Below, one piece after another: positions 38,701-44,911 of a DNA stretch of 64,000 nt. This stretch comes from Pholis gunnellus (taxonomy: Eukaryota; Chordata; Actinopteri; Perciformes; Pholidae). The notes under the pieces are model-generated. The model ran no database searches, was not told the origin of the DNA, and worked only from the letters and a program-made list of their open reading frames with translations. How positions within the stretch are numbered: position 1 is the stretch's first letter; each line of letters begins with the position of its first letter. The DNA lies in contig OU342821.1 in the NCBI GenBank assembly GCA_910591455.2, positions 5,374,501 to 5,438,500 on the forward strand, written 5' to 3'. Both the position numbers and the translations under genes were made by a program.

Positions 38701-40632
38701 AGGTTTATGCTTGCTCTACTGACCGCTCGTATCAGTGTGCTTGTTCAGGTGGCTCGAGGTTTATGCCATGAATAATAATGTCATCTTCAGCAGAAAAAGC
38801 AGCCCTGACCACAGAGCTGACGGAGCTTCTGGGGAAAGAAGCAATTTCCCATGTCCCTCCTGGAGAGAAATCGAGGGTTCTATTCCTGCTTTTTTACCAA
38901 CATCAAAGACAAATGAGGCTGATTTTGAACCTCTGTTTGGTCTTTGTTCAAAAGATGCATTATGAAGGGGCCATTTCACATGCTGACAATCAGGCATGTG
39001 TTGGAATGCGTGTGTCCTGGCGATTAGTTCACTTCTACCGACCTGATAGAAGTCTATTCACACATTCCTTTCATCCCCATGCGCCGAACAGGTCCTGCGT
39101 TTCTTCTTCCAGGGAACGACTTGGAGTACGATACCTGCACAATGGACTACCATTCCCCCCCTCCGAGGTTCCCCAAGTGTACGGAAACAGCGTCTGAGCT
39201 GTTACGCAGAAAAGGGATCCTAATTGTGTTCTACTTACCCGAGGTTCACACTGGACGCAGAAGCGGCGCGAAGCGCCAGTCAACAAGCGATTGTGCTCCT
39301 CTGCTGATGTCTATTCAGCTAATCTCTGTCTCTCAGTCTGTTTGTGTGTGTGTGTGTGTGTGTGTGTTTAGACAATGAAAATATGTGGAATGAGTAGGTT
39401 TTTGAATTTAAAAATCGAAATCACAAACAGCAGTTACACTCGGCTACTTTCAATCAATACAGCGGATGGATTTTGTGGGAAGGGAAGCGGGGATATATGA
39501 AACTCAGGGAGAACAGCAGGGAGAGAGGGGAGACGGGTCAAAAGCGTGCGTGGGAAGCATATTTTATATTTGATCATTTTCAGAATGTAGCTGGAGTAGC
39601 TCCGTCAAAACGGCTGTGTGGCGCCTTCAGACGTGGCGGCTGGCGTGGAGCCTCCGCAGGGCGTCCGGGGCGCTCTCCACGAGAGCTGTATCCGTTACCC
39701 GTGGCACTCCTCAGAGGCACACATCTGCATCCGTGCCCTTTTCAATGGCGGGCCTGTAATCTGATCATCACAGATTACTGGTACTCTTTATGGTACAGAA
39801 GTGACGTCCCCACTCTCCTGCAGCAGCAGTGCTCTGTGCGGAGGCTGACACGGCGTTAACCGTGGCACAGTTGGTGCCTATTATGTACATTTGTGAGCTC
39901 TTGTGTGTTGCCAACGTGTTGACCGTGGTGTCACAGTGGGGCATAGGCTACATTAGCTTCATTAGCTAACCCGATAGTGACAGCTCTCAAAGGGCGAAGC
40001 CTATACGGAACAGAAGCGTAGTTATGCATTGTACCTCGGTGTGTAGGCGTAGCCCTCTAAGACGTGTGAGCCCCTTTTGGCTCAAAAATAAATGGAGGTC
40101 TCAGTTTGGCCTTTTTGTTTTGAGCATCTGGTGATTCAGCGGTGGTCAACTTTTCTTTTTACAGATTTGATTGATTGATGTCGTATCACCTAAATCCTTG
40201 CGTACCCAAATCAGAACAACATGTAGACTTTGAGGAGTGAATTCTTTTCCATAAATGTCATCCTCATGCTCTATAAATACCAACACGTAGGGTACAGTGT
40301 TGCCTAGCAACAGCAGGAGTAGTGTTAGTAATCTTCAAGTATTTTTTTTAGAACGGGTCTGTTACATCTGAGCTGTGCACTGATCTGGAAATAATAATGC
40401 ACATCCTCTGGGCGCTTAGAGTAGAGTGTTCGGAGCCTCACATTGCATCAGATTGTATTCATGCTGCACATGCAATGGATCCACTGTTACCAAACGTTGA
40501 TCTTCCTGCACGTGCAGCTGAATAACAGGATTCTATTAACATCCTGTTTGAATTGACACACTATCATCTTTTGTTATGTTTCAGATTGGATGGTTTCCCT
40601 CAACGTACGTGGATGAAGAAGGAGTTCAGTAA
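5717..40632 (+). CDS. vav2: vav2, guanine nucleotide exchange factor, 3' 26 coding exons (5'-partial)
   Basis: VAV2 is a cytoplasmic exchange factor for Rho/Rac GTPases, activated by tyrosine phosphorylation downstream of receptors. Twenty-six exons with GT-AG borders splice into one open frame of about 728 residues with no phase conflict. Vertebrate VAV2 is about 880 residues, so roughly 150 N-terminal residues (CH domain and first acidic segment) lie upstream of the window. Order in this partial protein: acidic tyrosine region 1-40, DH about 45-240, PH about 255-370, C1 zinc finger about 377-425, SH3 about 440-500, SH2 about 523-620, C-terminal SH3 about 665-726, ending EEGVQ. VAV2 rather than VAV1 or VAV3 is indicated by DDIYDCVPCED, the IRYMQ segment, the optional SSGKM insert in the PH domain, the optional exon ending APFWS and the C-terminus. 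Introns run from 156 bp to 9.4 kb. No frameshift or missing catalytic segment was seen. Confidence 0.97.
6179..6193 (+). CDS. vav2: vav2 microexon IRYMQ (15 nt)
   Basis: A 15-nt exon between ctgcag and gtgagt adds exactly IRYMQ between the acidic exon (ending QPM) and the next exon (starting KMGMTEDD). Mammalian VAV2 has the same five residues here, whereas VAV1 and VAV3 as I know them lack them. It is phase 0 on both sides, so skipping it would keep the frame. Confidence 0.9.
6755..7060. repeat. probable dispersed repeat in vav2 intron
   Basis: The phrases ggttaggctttggaaagaaa, gtggtttgggttaaaataag and ctgggtctcctgggtgatag occur in this order in a dispersed repeat family of fish genomes as I remember it. 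No coding capacity is visible and the ends are approximate. Confidence 0.4.
8154..8252 (+). CDS. vav2: vav2 exon: start of DH domain
   Basis: A 99-nt phase-0 exon, acceptor gccgtag and donor gtgagt. It encodes KMGMTEDDKRNCC, then LVEIQETEEKYYKTLEDIEK. The ETEEKYYKTL helix is the first conserved region (CR1) of the Dbl-homology catalytic domain. Confidence 0.95.
9430..9498 (+). CDS. vav2: vav2 exon: DH domain
   Basis: A 69-nt phase-0 exon between ctttag and gtgagg. It encodes NYMIPLKQVMSPQDMEAIF followed by VNLE, the DH segment with the conserved IFVNLE / IFINIE core. Confidence 0.94.
9697..9719. repeat. poly-G run (23 G)
   Basis: An uninterrupted G tract about 200 bp downstream of a DH exon, in intron sequence on the sense strand. 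Confidence 0.98.
10241..10341 (+). CDS. vav2: vav2 exon: DH domain
   Basis: Acceptor actcag, donor AG/gttagt. It encodes DVIKVHFALLRAIDLNM, then VTGGNGLGKIFFDFKE and the first two bases of an Arg codon. The FxFKER element is typical of VAV DH domains. Confidence 0.94.
13740..14020. repeat. degenerate teleost dispersed repeat
   Basis: The phrases tgtccgtccc, tgagggaatttcttcaaatt, tggcacaaatgtccacttga and acttggactcaaggatgaac follow the order of a common fish repeat family. The last phrases occur twice in diverged form (about 13847-13890 and 13940-13995), suggesting an internal duplication. Confidence 0.55.
15065..15245. repeat. SINE- or LINE-tail-like dispersed repeat
   Basis: A block from caaatcaacttttatcgtca through tttaacccatcctagtatta to ccttgctcaagggcacgtca. 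This order of phrases is typical of an abundant short interspersed family in teleosts. No promoter boxes were identified, so SINE versus LINE 3' end is not resolved. Confidence 0.6.
16088..16138. repeat. (CA)n microsatellite
   Basis: About 25 CA dinucleotides in the vav2 intron. Confidence 0.98.
16429..16538. repeat. teleost dispersed repeat nested in the inverted-repeat element
   Basis: caattcaatttattttgtat, agagggctttacaatctgta and tgtcccaggaccctcacatc are hallmark phrases of a very common fish interspersed repeat (often beside gene introns). It sits between the two inverted arms, so it may be a later insertion. Confidence 0.6.
16545..16586. repeat. C31 run followed by A11 run
   Basis: Thirty-one C and then eleven A with no interruption, inside the inverted-repeat element. 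Confidence 0.95.
16811..16965. repeat. degenerate AACGTTCTG minisatellite
   Basis: The palindromic core aacgtt, usually as gaacgttctg, recurs about six times in exact or near form, with one further copy at 16949-16960. Single related motifs also occur at about 16420 and 16590. Confidence 0.7.
17690..17950 (-). repeat. dispersed repeat, reverse copy of the family at 22.2 kb
   Basis: On the - strand it reads attagtcgattcat, then tttttcaagcaaaaatgcca, aacatttgctggtt and gaagacatcaca. The atgccaaacatttg core is shared with the copy at 22236-22490, and the order of blocks is the same. No coding capacity; a member of an abundant fish family as I know it. Confidence 0.55.
18516..18531. repeat. poly-G run (16 G)
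   Basis: An uninterrupted G tract in the vav2 intron. Confidence 0.97.
19730..19829 (+). CDS. vav2: vav2 exon: DH domain
   Basis: A 100-nt exon after the 9.4-kb intron, acceptor caccag and donor GAG/gtaatg. It completes the split Arg codon and encodes LLIYGQYCSHMENAQKTLDE, then LIATREDVKIKVE. The YGQYCSxMExA motif is shared by all VAV proteins. Confidence 0.95.
20130..20215 (+). repeat. possible end fragment of the 22.2-kb dispersed repeat family
   Basis: ttaattgattaatcaagaaa followed by actgatcaatagggaaaata and a short cacccctag end resembles the terminal part of the family seen at 17.7 and 22.2 kb. Short and diverged. Confidence 0.35.
21451..21546 (+). CDS. vav2: vav2 exon: DH conserved region 3
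   Basis: A 96-nt phase-0 exon, acceptor tcaacag and donor AAG/gtagga. It encodes ECTLKVQEGKFKLQ, then DLLVVPMQRVLKYHLLLK. The LLxxPMQRVxKYxLLL string is the CR3 helix at the centre of the GTPase-contacting surface of DH domains. Confidence 0.97.
22236..22490 (+). repeat. dispersed repeat, + copy
   Basis: Starts near ttgattgatcaatctcttaa, continues with aataatgccaaacatttg and attattttgggttttaactg, and ends aatcattaattgcagccctg. Same block order as the reverse copy at 17.7 kb. Non-coding. Confidence 0.55.
23404..23416. repeat. poly-G run (13 G)
   Basis: An uninterrupted G tract in the vav2 intron; an 11-C run follows at 23944-23954 in the same intron. Confidence 0.95.
24100..24168 (+). CDS. 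vav2: vav2 exon: DH domain
   Basis: A 69-nt phase-0 exon, acceptor ctccacag and donor CAG/gtaggt. It encodes ELLTHSADRPERQQLKEALE then AMQ, matching the ELLxHSAERPERQQLKEALEAMQ segment of VAV2. Confidence 0.95.
24343..24429 (+). CDS. vav2: vav2 exon: end of DH domain and DH-PH linker
   Basis: An 87-nt phase-0 exon with a CT-repeat polypyrimidine tract, donor CTT/gtaagt. It encodes DLAMYINEVKRDNETLKKI, then SEFQSSIENL. DLAxxxNEVKRDNETL is the C-terminal DH helix of VAV proteins. Confidence 0.96.
24914..25384 (+). mobile_element. MITE-like dispersed element, copy 1 of 3
   Basis: The shared core is agcagctggttagcacaaag, actggaaac, then a middle that aligns with copies at 46.9 and 49.1 kb, ending near accaaaatgtcaacgattgc. 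Copy 3 shows that the two ends are inverse to each other. It lies between the last DH exon and the first PH exon. Boundaries are approximate. Confidence 0.5.
26587..26672 (+). CDS. vav2: vav2 exon: start of PH domain
   Basis: An 86-nt exon, donor CG/gtgagt. It encodes QVKLEEYGRPKIDGELKVCS, then IVNRTKQD and two bases of Arg. The acceptor is a tandem aag-cag-cag. Human VAV2 retains the first Gln, so I place the start after the proximal cag; use of the distal one would drop one Gln without changing frame. Confidence 0.93.
26785..26825. repeat. (TG)n microsatellite at a vav2 acceptor
   Basis: About 20 TG units end 6 bases before the AG/exon border of the PH exon at 26832, so the repeat replaces the normal polypyrimidine tract. 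Confidence 0.98.
26832..26964 (+). CDS. vav2: vav2 exon: PH domain core
   Basis: A 133-nt exon whose acceptor (cttcag) follows a 41-bp TG repeat directly. It encodes YIFLFDKVVIVCKRKGYSYE, then LKEIIELQSYKMSDDPMNNR and DMKK. FLFDKxVIVCKRKG is the VAV PH signature. Donor AAG/gtgaga. Confidence 0.96.
27344..27358 (+). CDS. vav2: vav2 optional microexon SSGKM in the PH domain (15 nt)
   Basis: A 15-nt exon, acceptor ttaccag and donor ATG/gtaagc, encoding SSGKM between DMKK and WSYGFY. Mammalian VAV2 isoforms differ by a similar five-residue insert (SHGKM) at this junction. It is phase 0 on both sides, so inclusion and skipping both stay in frame. The insert lies in a loop between PH strands. Confidence 0.85.
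27643..27752 (+). CDS. vav2: vav2 exon: end of PH domain
   Basis: A 110-nt exon, acceptor tctccag and donor AT/gtgagt. It encodes [20 protein letters not shown], then KTEETKRKWMEQFEMA. The KRKWMEQFEMA helix is the C-terminal PH helix with its conserved Trp. Confidence 0.96.
27956..28057 (+). CDS. vav2: vav2 exon: C1 zinc finger, first half
   Basis: A 102-nt exon, donor AG/gtaaca. It encodes SNIKPERATANQHNFQMHTF, then DKNTNCRACKMLL. It supplies the first His (HNF) and the CxxC pair (NCRAC) of an atypical C1 finger that structurally supports the DH-PH unit in VAV proteins. Confidence 0.95.
28229..28283. repeat. (TA)n microsatellite
   Basis: About 27 AT dinucleotides with one G substitution, in the intron splitting the C1 domain. 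Confidence 0.97.
29311..29332. repeat. (GT)11 microsatellite at a vav2 acceptor
   Basis: Eleven GT units followed by cctctag/exon 29340. As at 26.8 kb, the repeat occupies the polypyrimidine position. Confidence 0.97.
29340..29428 (+). CDS. vav2: vav2 exon: C1 zinc finger, second half
   Basis: An 89-nt exon with its acceptor (cctctag) next to a GT repeat, donor A/gtaagt. It encodes GIFYQGYYCSLCGTGAHKEC, then LEVITICKI. It supplies the YCSLC pair, the His of AHKEC and the last two Cys, completing the zinc-ligand set begun in the previous exon. Confidence 0.95.
29938..29951 (+). CDS. vav2: vav2 microexon in the C1-SH3 linker (14 nt)
   Basis: A 14-nt exon between tttcag and gtgagt. With the preceding A it gives NPHDL. 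It lies where mammalian VAV2 has a short variable Ser/Pro/Asp linker after the C1 domain. Only with this exon or an equivalent does the C1 exon (ending phase 1) rejoin the next exons in frame, which supports it. Confidence 0.8.
30105..30123 (+). CDS. vav2: vav2 microexon in the C1-SH3 linker (19 nt)
   Basis: A 19-nt exon between ttttaaag and gtaaga, giving EPGMSS plus one base that completes Gly with the next exon (GPKM). Together the 14-nt and 19-nt exons add 33 nt, so skipping both keeps the frame, while skipping only one breaks it. Confidence 0.8.
30862..30989 (+). CDS. vav2: vav2 exon: N-terminal SH3
   Basis: A 128-nt exon, acceptor tttcccag and donor GAG/gtaaag. It encodes PKMVALRNYHGTPAPIGKAA, then LSFQTGDLIELLKGDPDTTW and WE. 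It carries the first SH3 core, with the GDxIELLKGD RT/n-Src region and the conserved WW pair. Confidence 0.96.
32445..32477. other. perfect 9-bp hairpin
   Basis: ttagagccc and gggctctaa flank a 15-base spacer in the intron inside the first SH3. Function unknown. Confidence 0.7.
32688..32701. repeat. poly-C run (14 C)
   Basis: An uninterrupted C tract continuing into a CT-rich segment. Confidence 0.95.
32950..33021 (+). CDS. vav2: vav2 exon: N-terminal SH3, end
   Basis: A 72-nt phase-0 exon, acceptor cttgcag and donor AAG/gtaagt. It encodes GKLIQTQKSGFFPSSCVKPY, then MDPK. SGFFPSSxVKPY is the last strand and 3-10 helix of the first SH3 domain. Confidence 0.95.
33173..33234 (+). CDS. vav2: vav2 exon: SH3-SH2 linker
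   Basis: A 62-nt exon, acceptor ggttacag and donor TG/gtaaga. It encodes PFQSLSSRQSSRESDYYGYP plus two bases of the Trp that opens the SH2 domain. The SREsDYxxYPW ending matches VAV2; the Ser-rich part is divergent. Confidence 0.92.
33521..33637 (+). CDS. vav2: vav2 exon: SH2, phosphotyrosine pocket
   Basis: A 117-nt exon, acceptor gctctag and donor AA/gtgagt. It encodes FAGNMERQQADNLLKSHCSG, then TYLIRERTAEAERFAISI. The Arg of YLIRER is the phosphate-binding residue (FLVR position), about residue 549 of the partial protein. Confidence 0.97.
34173..34260 (+). CDS. vav2: vav2 exon: SH2 central strands
   Basis: An 88-nt exon after a long T-rich tract, donor TTG/gtaagt. It encodes FNDEVKHIKVIEKDSWIHIT, then EAKKFESLL. 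The VKHIKV strand contains the His and Lys that help bind phosphotyrosine in VAV SH2 domains. Confidence 0.96.
34383..34506 (+). CDS. vav2: vav2 exon: end of SH2 and basic linker
   Basis: A 124-nt exon, acceptor ataacag and donor CAG/gtaagc. It encodes ELVEYYQAHSLKESFKLLDT, then TLRYPYKSRERSLTRASTRS. The LVEYYQxHSLKExFxxLDT block closes the SH2 domain. An Arg/Ser-rich linker (KSRERSLTRASTRSP) leads to the optional exon or the last SH3. Confidence 0.96.
34985..35390 (+). mobile_element. LINE 3'-end remnant
   Basis: Degenerate but ordered phrases (acccctagagaaagggggag, gaggagctcagacgtctgg, cggcacgtcctgctgggagg, agaccgctgggcagacccag, aacacctcggattaccccat, gaagggctggaggacatgat) match the reverse-transcriptase C-terminal part of a LINE family abundant in fish. 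Stops interrupt every frame, so it is dead. It sits in the intron after the SH2 domain. Confidence 0.7.
35533..35546. repeat. poly-G run (14 G)
   Basis: An uninterrupted G tract in the vav2 intron, 150 bp before a GA repeat. Confidence 0.95.
35704..35745. repeat. (GA)n microsatellite
   Basis: About 21 AG dinucleotides. Confidence 0.98.
36542..36625 (+). CDS. vav2: vav2 cassette exon between SH2 and C-terminal SH3 (84 nt)
   Basis: An 84-nt exon, a multiple of three, with a weak donor (CAG/gtactc). It encodes ATCASYNFSFLSPQG, then LNFSSQSSAPFWS. Long mammalian VAV2 isoforms have a closely similar segment and shorter isoforms lack it, so this is an optional exon. The acceptor is a tandem cag-cag; I chose the distal one because it gives SPATCASY, the length of the mammalian junction. 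Confidence 0.9.
37004..37158 (+). CDS. vav2: vav2 exon: C-terminal SH3
   Basis: A 155-nt exon, acceptor ttcacag and donor CGA/gtgagt. It encodes FTPRVVSTAVARYNFAARDM, RELSLREGDIVKIYSKIGGD and QGWWKGETNGR. ARYxFxARDMRELSLxEGD and the WW pair mark the C-terminal SH3 that binds proline-rich partners. Confidence 0.97.
37159..40584 (+). other. vav2: vav2 last intron
   Basis: A 3.4-kb intron before the terminal exon. Two patches (about 38330-38640 and 39590-39860) are noticeably richer in G and C than their surroundings but have no recognised coding content. A GT microsatellite lies at 39342-39368. Confidence 0.75.
39342..39368. repeat. (GT)n microsatellite
   Basis: About 13 GT dinucleotides in the last vav2 intron. 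Confidence 0.97.
40585..40632 (+). CDS. vav2: vav2 terminal coding exon with stop
   Basis: After a 3.4-kb intron the acceptor tttcag opens IGWFPSTYVDEEGVQ followed by TAA (40630-40632). This ending is the SH3 final strand and the VAV2-type C-terminus. The 3' UTR follows directly. Confidence 0.97.
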   Translation: MGWFPSTYVDEEGVQ

Positions 40633-42420
40633 GGCCTGGATGTTTGCTGAACTGCTCCCTTCAAATCAGGAACCATCTTCTATCTCCTGCTCTCAGCGAG
40701 GATTACTCACTAACTCTCCAGGAGAAAACACACGAGGAGGAAAAAAAAAGAACATTTGTGTTGTTTTTTTGCTGGGTACTCATTTTCCAATGAGTGTTTC
40801 TACCATGTTTCTCTATCTTCAATTATGCATCGGCTTTGCTTATGTTTGTACATTTTTTTCATGTGGCAGGGTGTCCTGTTTAATTGCTGTACAGGTAGAG
40901 GAAAGACGTGGCTTGCTGTTTAGCCTCTGTGTGCTCTGCAGGTGCTTTGTTGCACCGAGGACACAGAAGAACCGGACCGTGGGTCGCTTGTAAAAGGCTC
41001 CGCTTTGTTGCAGGTCCATGCAAGGTGAAATAATTGTACAGTATAGATAATTTATTGAATAGAGATTATTATCATTACTAATGATTATTGTGGGGGAAGT
41101 TGATTTTAGCAGCAGCAAGAAATCAGATAAGAAAAACTAAAATAAAGGAAGAAAAAAAAGACAGATGCTCTGTTTTAATGTTGCGAGATTTTGCCTTAGT
41201 TGTCATGGTTATGCCTTGTGGACTGACACCAGTGGAGGGAATCGACTTTGTTGACTGGTTTTACTTCTCCATGTATGCATGTGCCCATGTGCGGCCCACA
41301 CAGACACACACACACACACACACAGACACACACACACACAGACACACACACAGACCAATGTAAAGTATGGTGCCTTTGAAGAATGGTCGTTGCTTACTGA
41401 CCCTCAACATCAGCCAGTAAAGAACATCGCCATCGCCAAAAAGACAGTTCGTCCACGTCCAGAGGACTTCACCAAGAAGGAGAGAGGCACTTATACTAAA
41501 TACTGGGGACGGCTTGCCTCCCGAGACCTAGAAAACAACACGGGGAAGCATTTAACTTATTTTTACCGATTGATTGGATGGACTCACAGAGACAGTCGGA
41601 CGCTTTTATAGCCAACAACACTGTTCACATCAATCTTGGCATCACAAGACAATGGGTGCAATCAGCTGGATGCAAAAGGGAAACATCGTGACATTCCACT
41701 GGACAACCACGTCACACTTTTAAATCTTGGGTTTGTTCTATGATTTTTTTGATTTTTTTTGCACAGAACCAAGGTTTCATATGTTGCAAGAACTGGACCA
41801 TTTATCATTTGAAGCCAAATTCAGCAATGTTTTAATGTCTGCATGGAGTTTGTTAAATTGTTATGATTTTTGTACTTTTGCCTTATTTTTTACAGATTGT
41901 CAGGTGACTGGATCCCCCCCATGTTAATCATTTTCCATGTATGTAATATGGTGATGTGCAGGCTGGTGAAAATTAAAACAGTGTCAGAAGACTTTTAATT
42001 TGATGGAAAATGGATGTGTTAATTAACATGACTCGATAAGAGAAGTACTTCATCATGTTGTGGTTTTATTGTTTCCGTTTACTTCCAGTAATTTCCTAAT
42101 ACCATGAGTACAGCTTAATAGACAACCTTCTGTTCTAGTTATGCAGATATTCAGATAGTTATTAAGCCTGTCGGCTTTAAAAGGTTATTTAAAATTGTGT
42201 TTGCATTTAATTTGATACACAGTATATTGACTCTTTGTTCATATGGCCTTACCTTTTAAGCTTTATATCTTCCACCTACATACTTTGAATTAAAGTTTGA
42301 AAATGTCAAATTACACAAAATAGAAGAAAATAAGTAATGATGTACTAAACAAATGGAAATTACAGAATGTAGTTGAATTTATCAAGTGAAGACTGTATTT
42401 TTGCCAAGAATAAAATAGAA
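40633..42420 (+). other. vav2: vav2 3' UTR (end uncertain)
   Basis: Non-coding sequence after the vav2 stop. Possible polyadenylation signals are AATAAA at 41141-41146, ATTAAA at about 41972-41977 and AATAAA at 42409-42414. I cannot decide among them. A CA-rich microsatellite lies at 41296-41355, and an open stretch to 41611 has no recognisable protein similarity. Confidence 0.45.
41296..41355. repeat. imperfect (CA)n microsatellite
   Basis: CA repeats interrupted at intervals by cagaca, within the presumed vav2 3' UTR. Confidence 0.95.
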
Positions 42421-43009
42421 TAAATGATTAGAATAATTTGAACTAACTCCTGCAGCCCACTTAGAAGTACAGTGCAACAAATTCAACATGTCAGCACTAG
42501 TTGGTTCACGAAGACTTCTGGAGCAGAAGATGCTGATATGTTTAGTTTCTAAACGTTTGACTGTCTATGATGTGTGTTATTGCAGAGGCTTATTACCGCA
42601 CAGGGAAACTAAAAGTCCTACCACTGTGTGTTCCATGCTTGTGGACTCTGTTGTCATCCTAAAGGTTGATTTTTTAACACTCAATGTTATCTAGAATGAT
42701 GGGGAGGGAATCTAGTCACTGTTTGTGTGGTGGACAAAATCCCATTACACGTGGCTATTGATATTTCAACTCCTGTCGATACATTAACAAGCACTTCATT
42801 GTCTACATTCTTTTGAATGGTTGAGTGTGTCCAATTGCAATCCATCATGGAATAAATATTTCTTTTTGGTTTAAATTTGAAACAATCATTTTGAAGATGC
42901 TGTGCAATGACAGTCAAGAAAGAAAGTAATTGAAGAATATGTCTTACAATTAATATAAAGTCATTGTATAGTATCTCTGAAAAAAAGGTATAAAAAGTGT
43001 TGCTGGGAT

Positions 43010-43103
43010 GAGTGACGTCAGGAATACCCTCCTGAGTCAGCGGCCCCCACGGCCCGGCCCCGGATAAGCAGAGGAAAATGGATGGATGGATGGATGGATC
43101 TCC
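43010..43103 (+). mobile_element. LINE 3' tail with (ATGG)n
   Basis: cggcccggccccggataagc, agaggaaa, then five tggatgga units. This is the usual end of a fish LINE whose body resembles the remnant at 35 kb. Confidence 0.65.
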
Positions 43104-43119
43104 AGAAAGAGGCACACAA

Positions 43120-44200
43120 TATCATAGTATCATGAGTCAAAGAACCAAAAGTCCTCTTCTAGTATTTAAAAAAAGGCAATACAGTTTGTTGAAAAAAGTC
43201 TTGAAAATATAGTGTAATCTGTCTTAAATGTTAAAGCATAGTGTGTCAAAAAAAATAATTAAATAGTATGTCTATAAAATTCACATAAAGGCATAGTATA
43301 AATAGTTTAGTAGTAGTTTGAGTATACTATGTTGAAATAACTCATAGTGTAGCTTGTTGAACATGTTCTTAGTAAACTGGGGGAAAAGGTCAGAAAAAGT
43401 CATATTATATTGTATGATCCAAAAAAAAGTCAAAAAAGTCAAAGCATAGTTAGTGAAAAAAGGTCATAGAATAGTCACAATATAGTATGTCAAAAAGGTC
43501 ATAAAATAGTATGAACAAAAAAGTTAAAAAAGAATTGTATATTATGTCGAAAAAAGTTTAGTATGTGTAAAACATGTATATAAAAGTCATAGTATATTAT
43601 GTTAAAAAGGGAAAGTCATTGCATACTTTGTCAAAAAAATACATAGTATAATAGATCGAAAAAAAGAAATTTCATAGTAGATCATAAAAAGTTAAAAAAG
43701 TCATAGTATAGTATGTCGAAAGAAGTATAAAATGTCATAGTTTGGTATTTCGAAAAAAGTAATATAGTATGTCGAATGAAGCGAAAAAAAGACATTGTAT
43801 AGTGAAAAAAGTAATAAAAAGTGATACCATAAAAGGTTGAAAAAATATAAAAAAGTCATAGTATATTATGTTGAAAAAAGTCATTGTATGGTATGTTGAG
43901 AAACGTGAAAAACGTCATAGTATAGTATGTCCAAAAAATGACAAAAAGTCAGAATATAGTATGCTGAATAAGATGAAAAAAGTCTTTGTATACTATGCTG
44001 AAAACAGTGATGAAAAGACTTAATAGTAAGTCAAAAAGTTTACAGAATAGTATCTCTAAAAAAGTTTTTTTAGAAGTCATTGTATAGTGTGCCGAAAAAA
44101 TTGACAAGAAGTCATTGTATAGAATGTAAAAAAAAGTGAAAAAAAATATTATAGTAGGTCGAAAAAAGTGATAAAAGTCATAGTACAGTGTGACGAACCT
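43120..44200. repeat. AT-rich degenerate minisatellite, about 1.1 kb
   Basis: A diverged unit close to aaagtcatagtatagtatgt followed by cgaaaaa recurs more than twenty times, with spacing of roughly 25-45 bases. A-runs alternate with tatagtatgtc blocks. It carries no protein on either strand. Confidence 0.9.
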
Positions 44201-44430
44201 CCAGCTCCAATACACTAGGTGTCCCTGTTGTTGTGCATGTGGTTGTCTGTTGCAGGTGAATGGAGGGTCATCAGCTGTTCGAGAGACACCTGAGCTGGTG
44301 TGAGTGAATACTTCTTCATTCGGCTGCCTTGGTCTCTCTGGGGGAAGATCCTTTGTGTCACCGGCATGACACAGCTCCTCTGGTTTATGTTTGAGTTCTG
44401 TTCCTTTTTACACACTGCCACACATCTATA

Positions 44431-44911
44431 CAGGTGCATCTCAATGAATTAGAATATCATCGAAAAGTTAATTTATTTCAGTAATTAAATTCAAAAAGTG
44501 AAACTCAAATATTATATAGATTTGTTACATACAAGGTGATATATTTCAAGCGTTTATTTCTTTTAATTTTGATGATTATGGCTTACAGCTAATGAAAACC
44601 CCAAATTCAGTAGCTCAGAAAATTTGAATATTACTTAAGACCCATTAAAAAAAGGATTTTTAATACAGAAATGTTGTTCTACTGAAAGGTATGTCCATGT
44701 ACAGTATACAGTATGCACTAAATACTAGGTCGGGGCTCCTTTTGCATGAATTACTGCATCAATGCGGCGCGGCATGGAGGCGATGAGCCTGTGGCACTGC
44801 TGAGGTGTTATTGAAGCCCAGGTTGCTTTGATCGTGTCCTTCAGCTCGTCTGCATTGTTGGGTCTGATGTCTCTCATCTTCCTCTTGACAATACCCCATA
44901 GATTCTCTCTG
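44431..44911 (-). mobile_element. truncated Tc1-like transposon
   Basis: The right-hand terminal repeat (caggtgcatctcaatgaatt) begins directly after TA at 44429-44430, as expected for Tc1/mariner. Inward on the - strand lies the C-terminus of a Tc1-type transposase: ENLWGIVKRKMRD, PNNADELK, ITPQQCHRLIASMPRR and AVIHAKGAPT. The copy breaks off just at ENLW, next to the third catalytic acidic residue, so the rest of the transposase and the other end are missing. Inactive. Confidence 0.92.
44728..44911 (-). pseudogene. Tc1 transposase C-terminal fragment
   Basis: About 60 residues in frame, from ENLWG to GAPT followed by a stop where intact relatives have two or so further residues. It lacks the DNA-binding domain and most of the DDE catalytic domain, so it cannot be functional. 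Confidence 0.9.

Noticed and set aside
41279..41611. 110-codon frame downstream of the vav2 stop
   Set aside because: It starts in a CA repeat, shows no known motif and lies in the presumed 3' UTR; the length is within chance expectation.
42687..43115. 142-codon - strand frame near 43 kb
   Set aside because: Its start is the LINE tail with ATGG repeats and the remainder is AT-rich intergenic DNA.
43120..44200. CRISPR-like array
   Set aside because: Units are diverged, lack unique equal-length spacers and the host is a vertebrate; it is a minisatellite.
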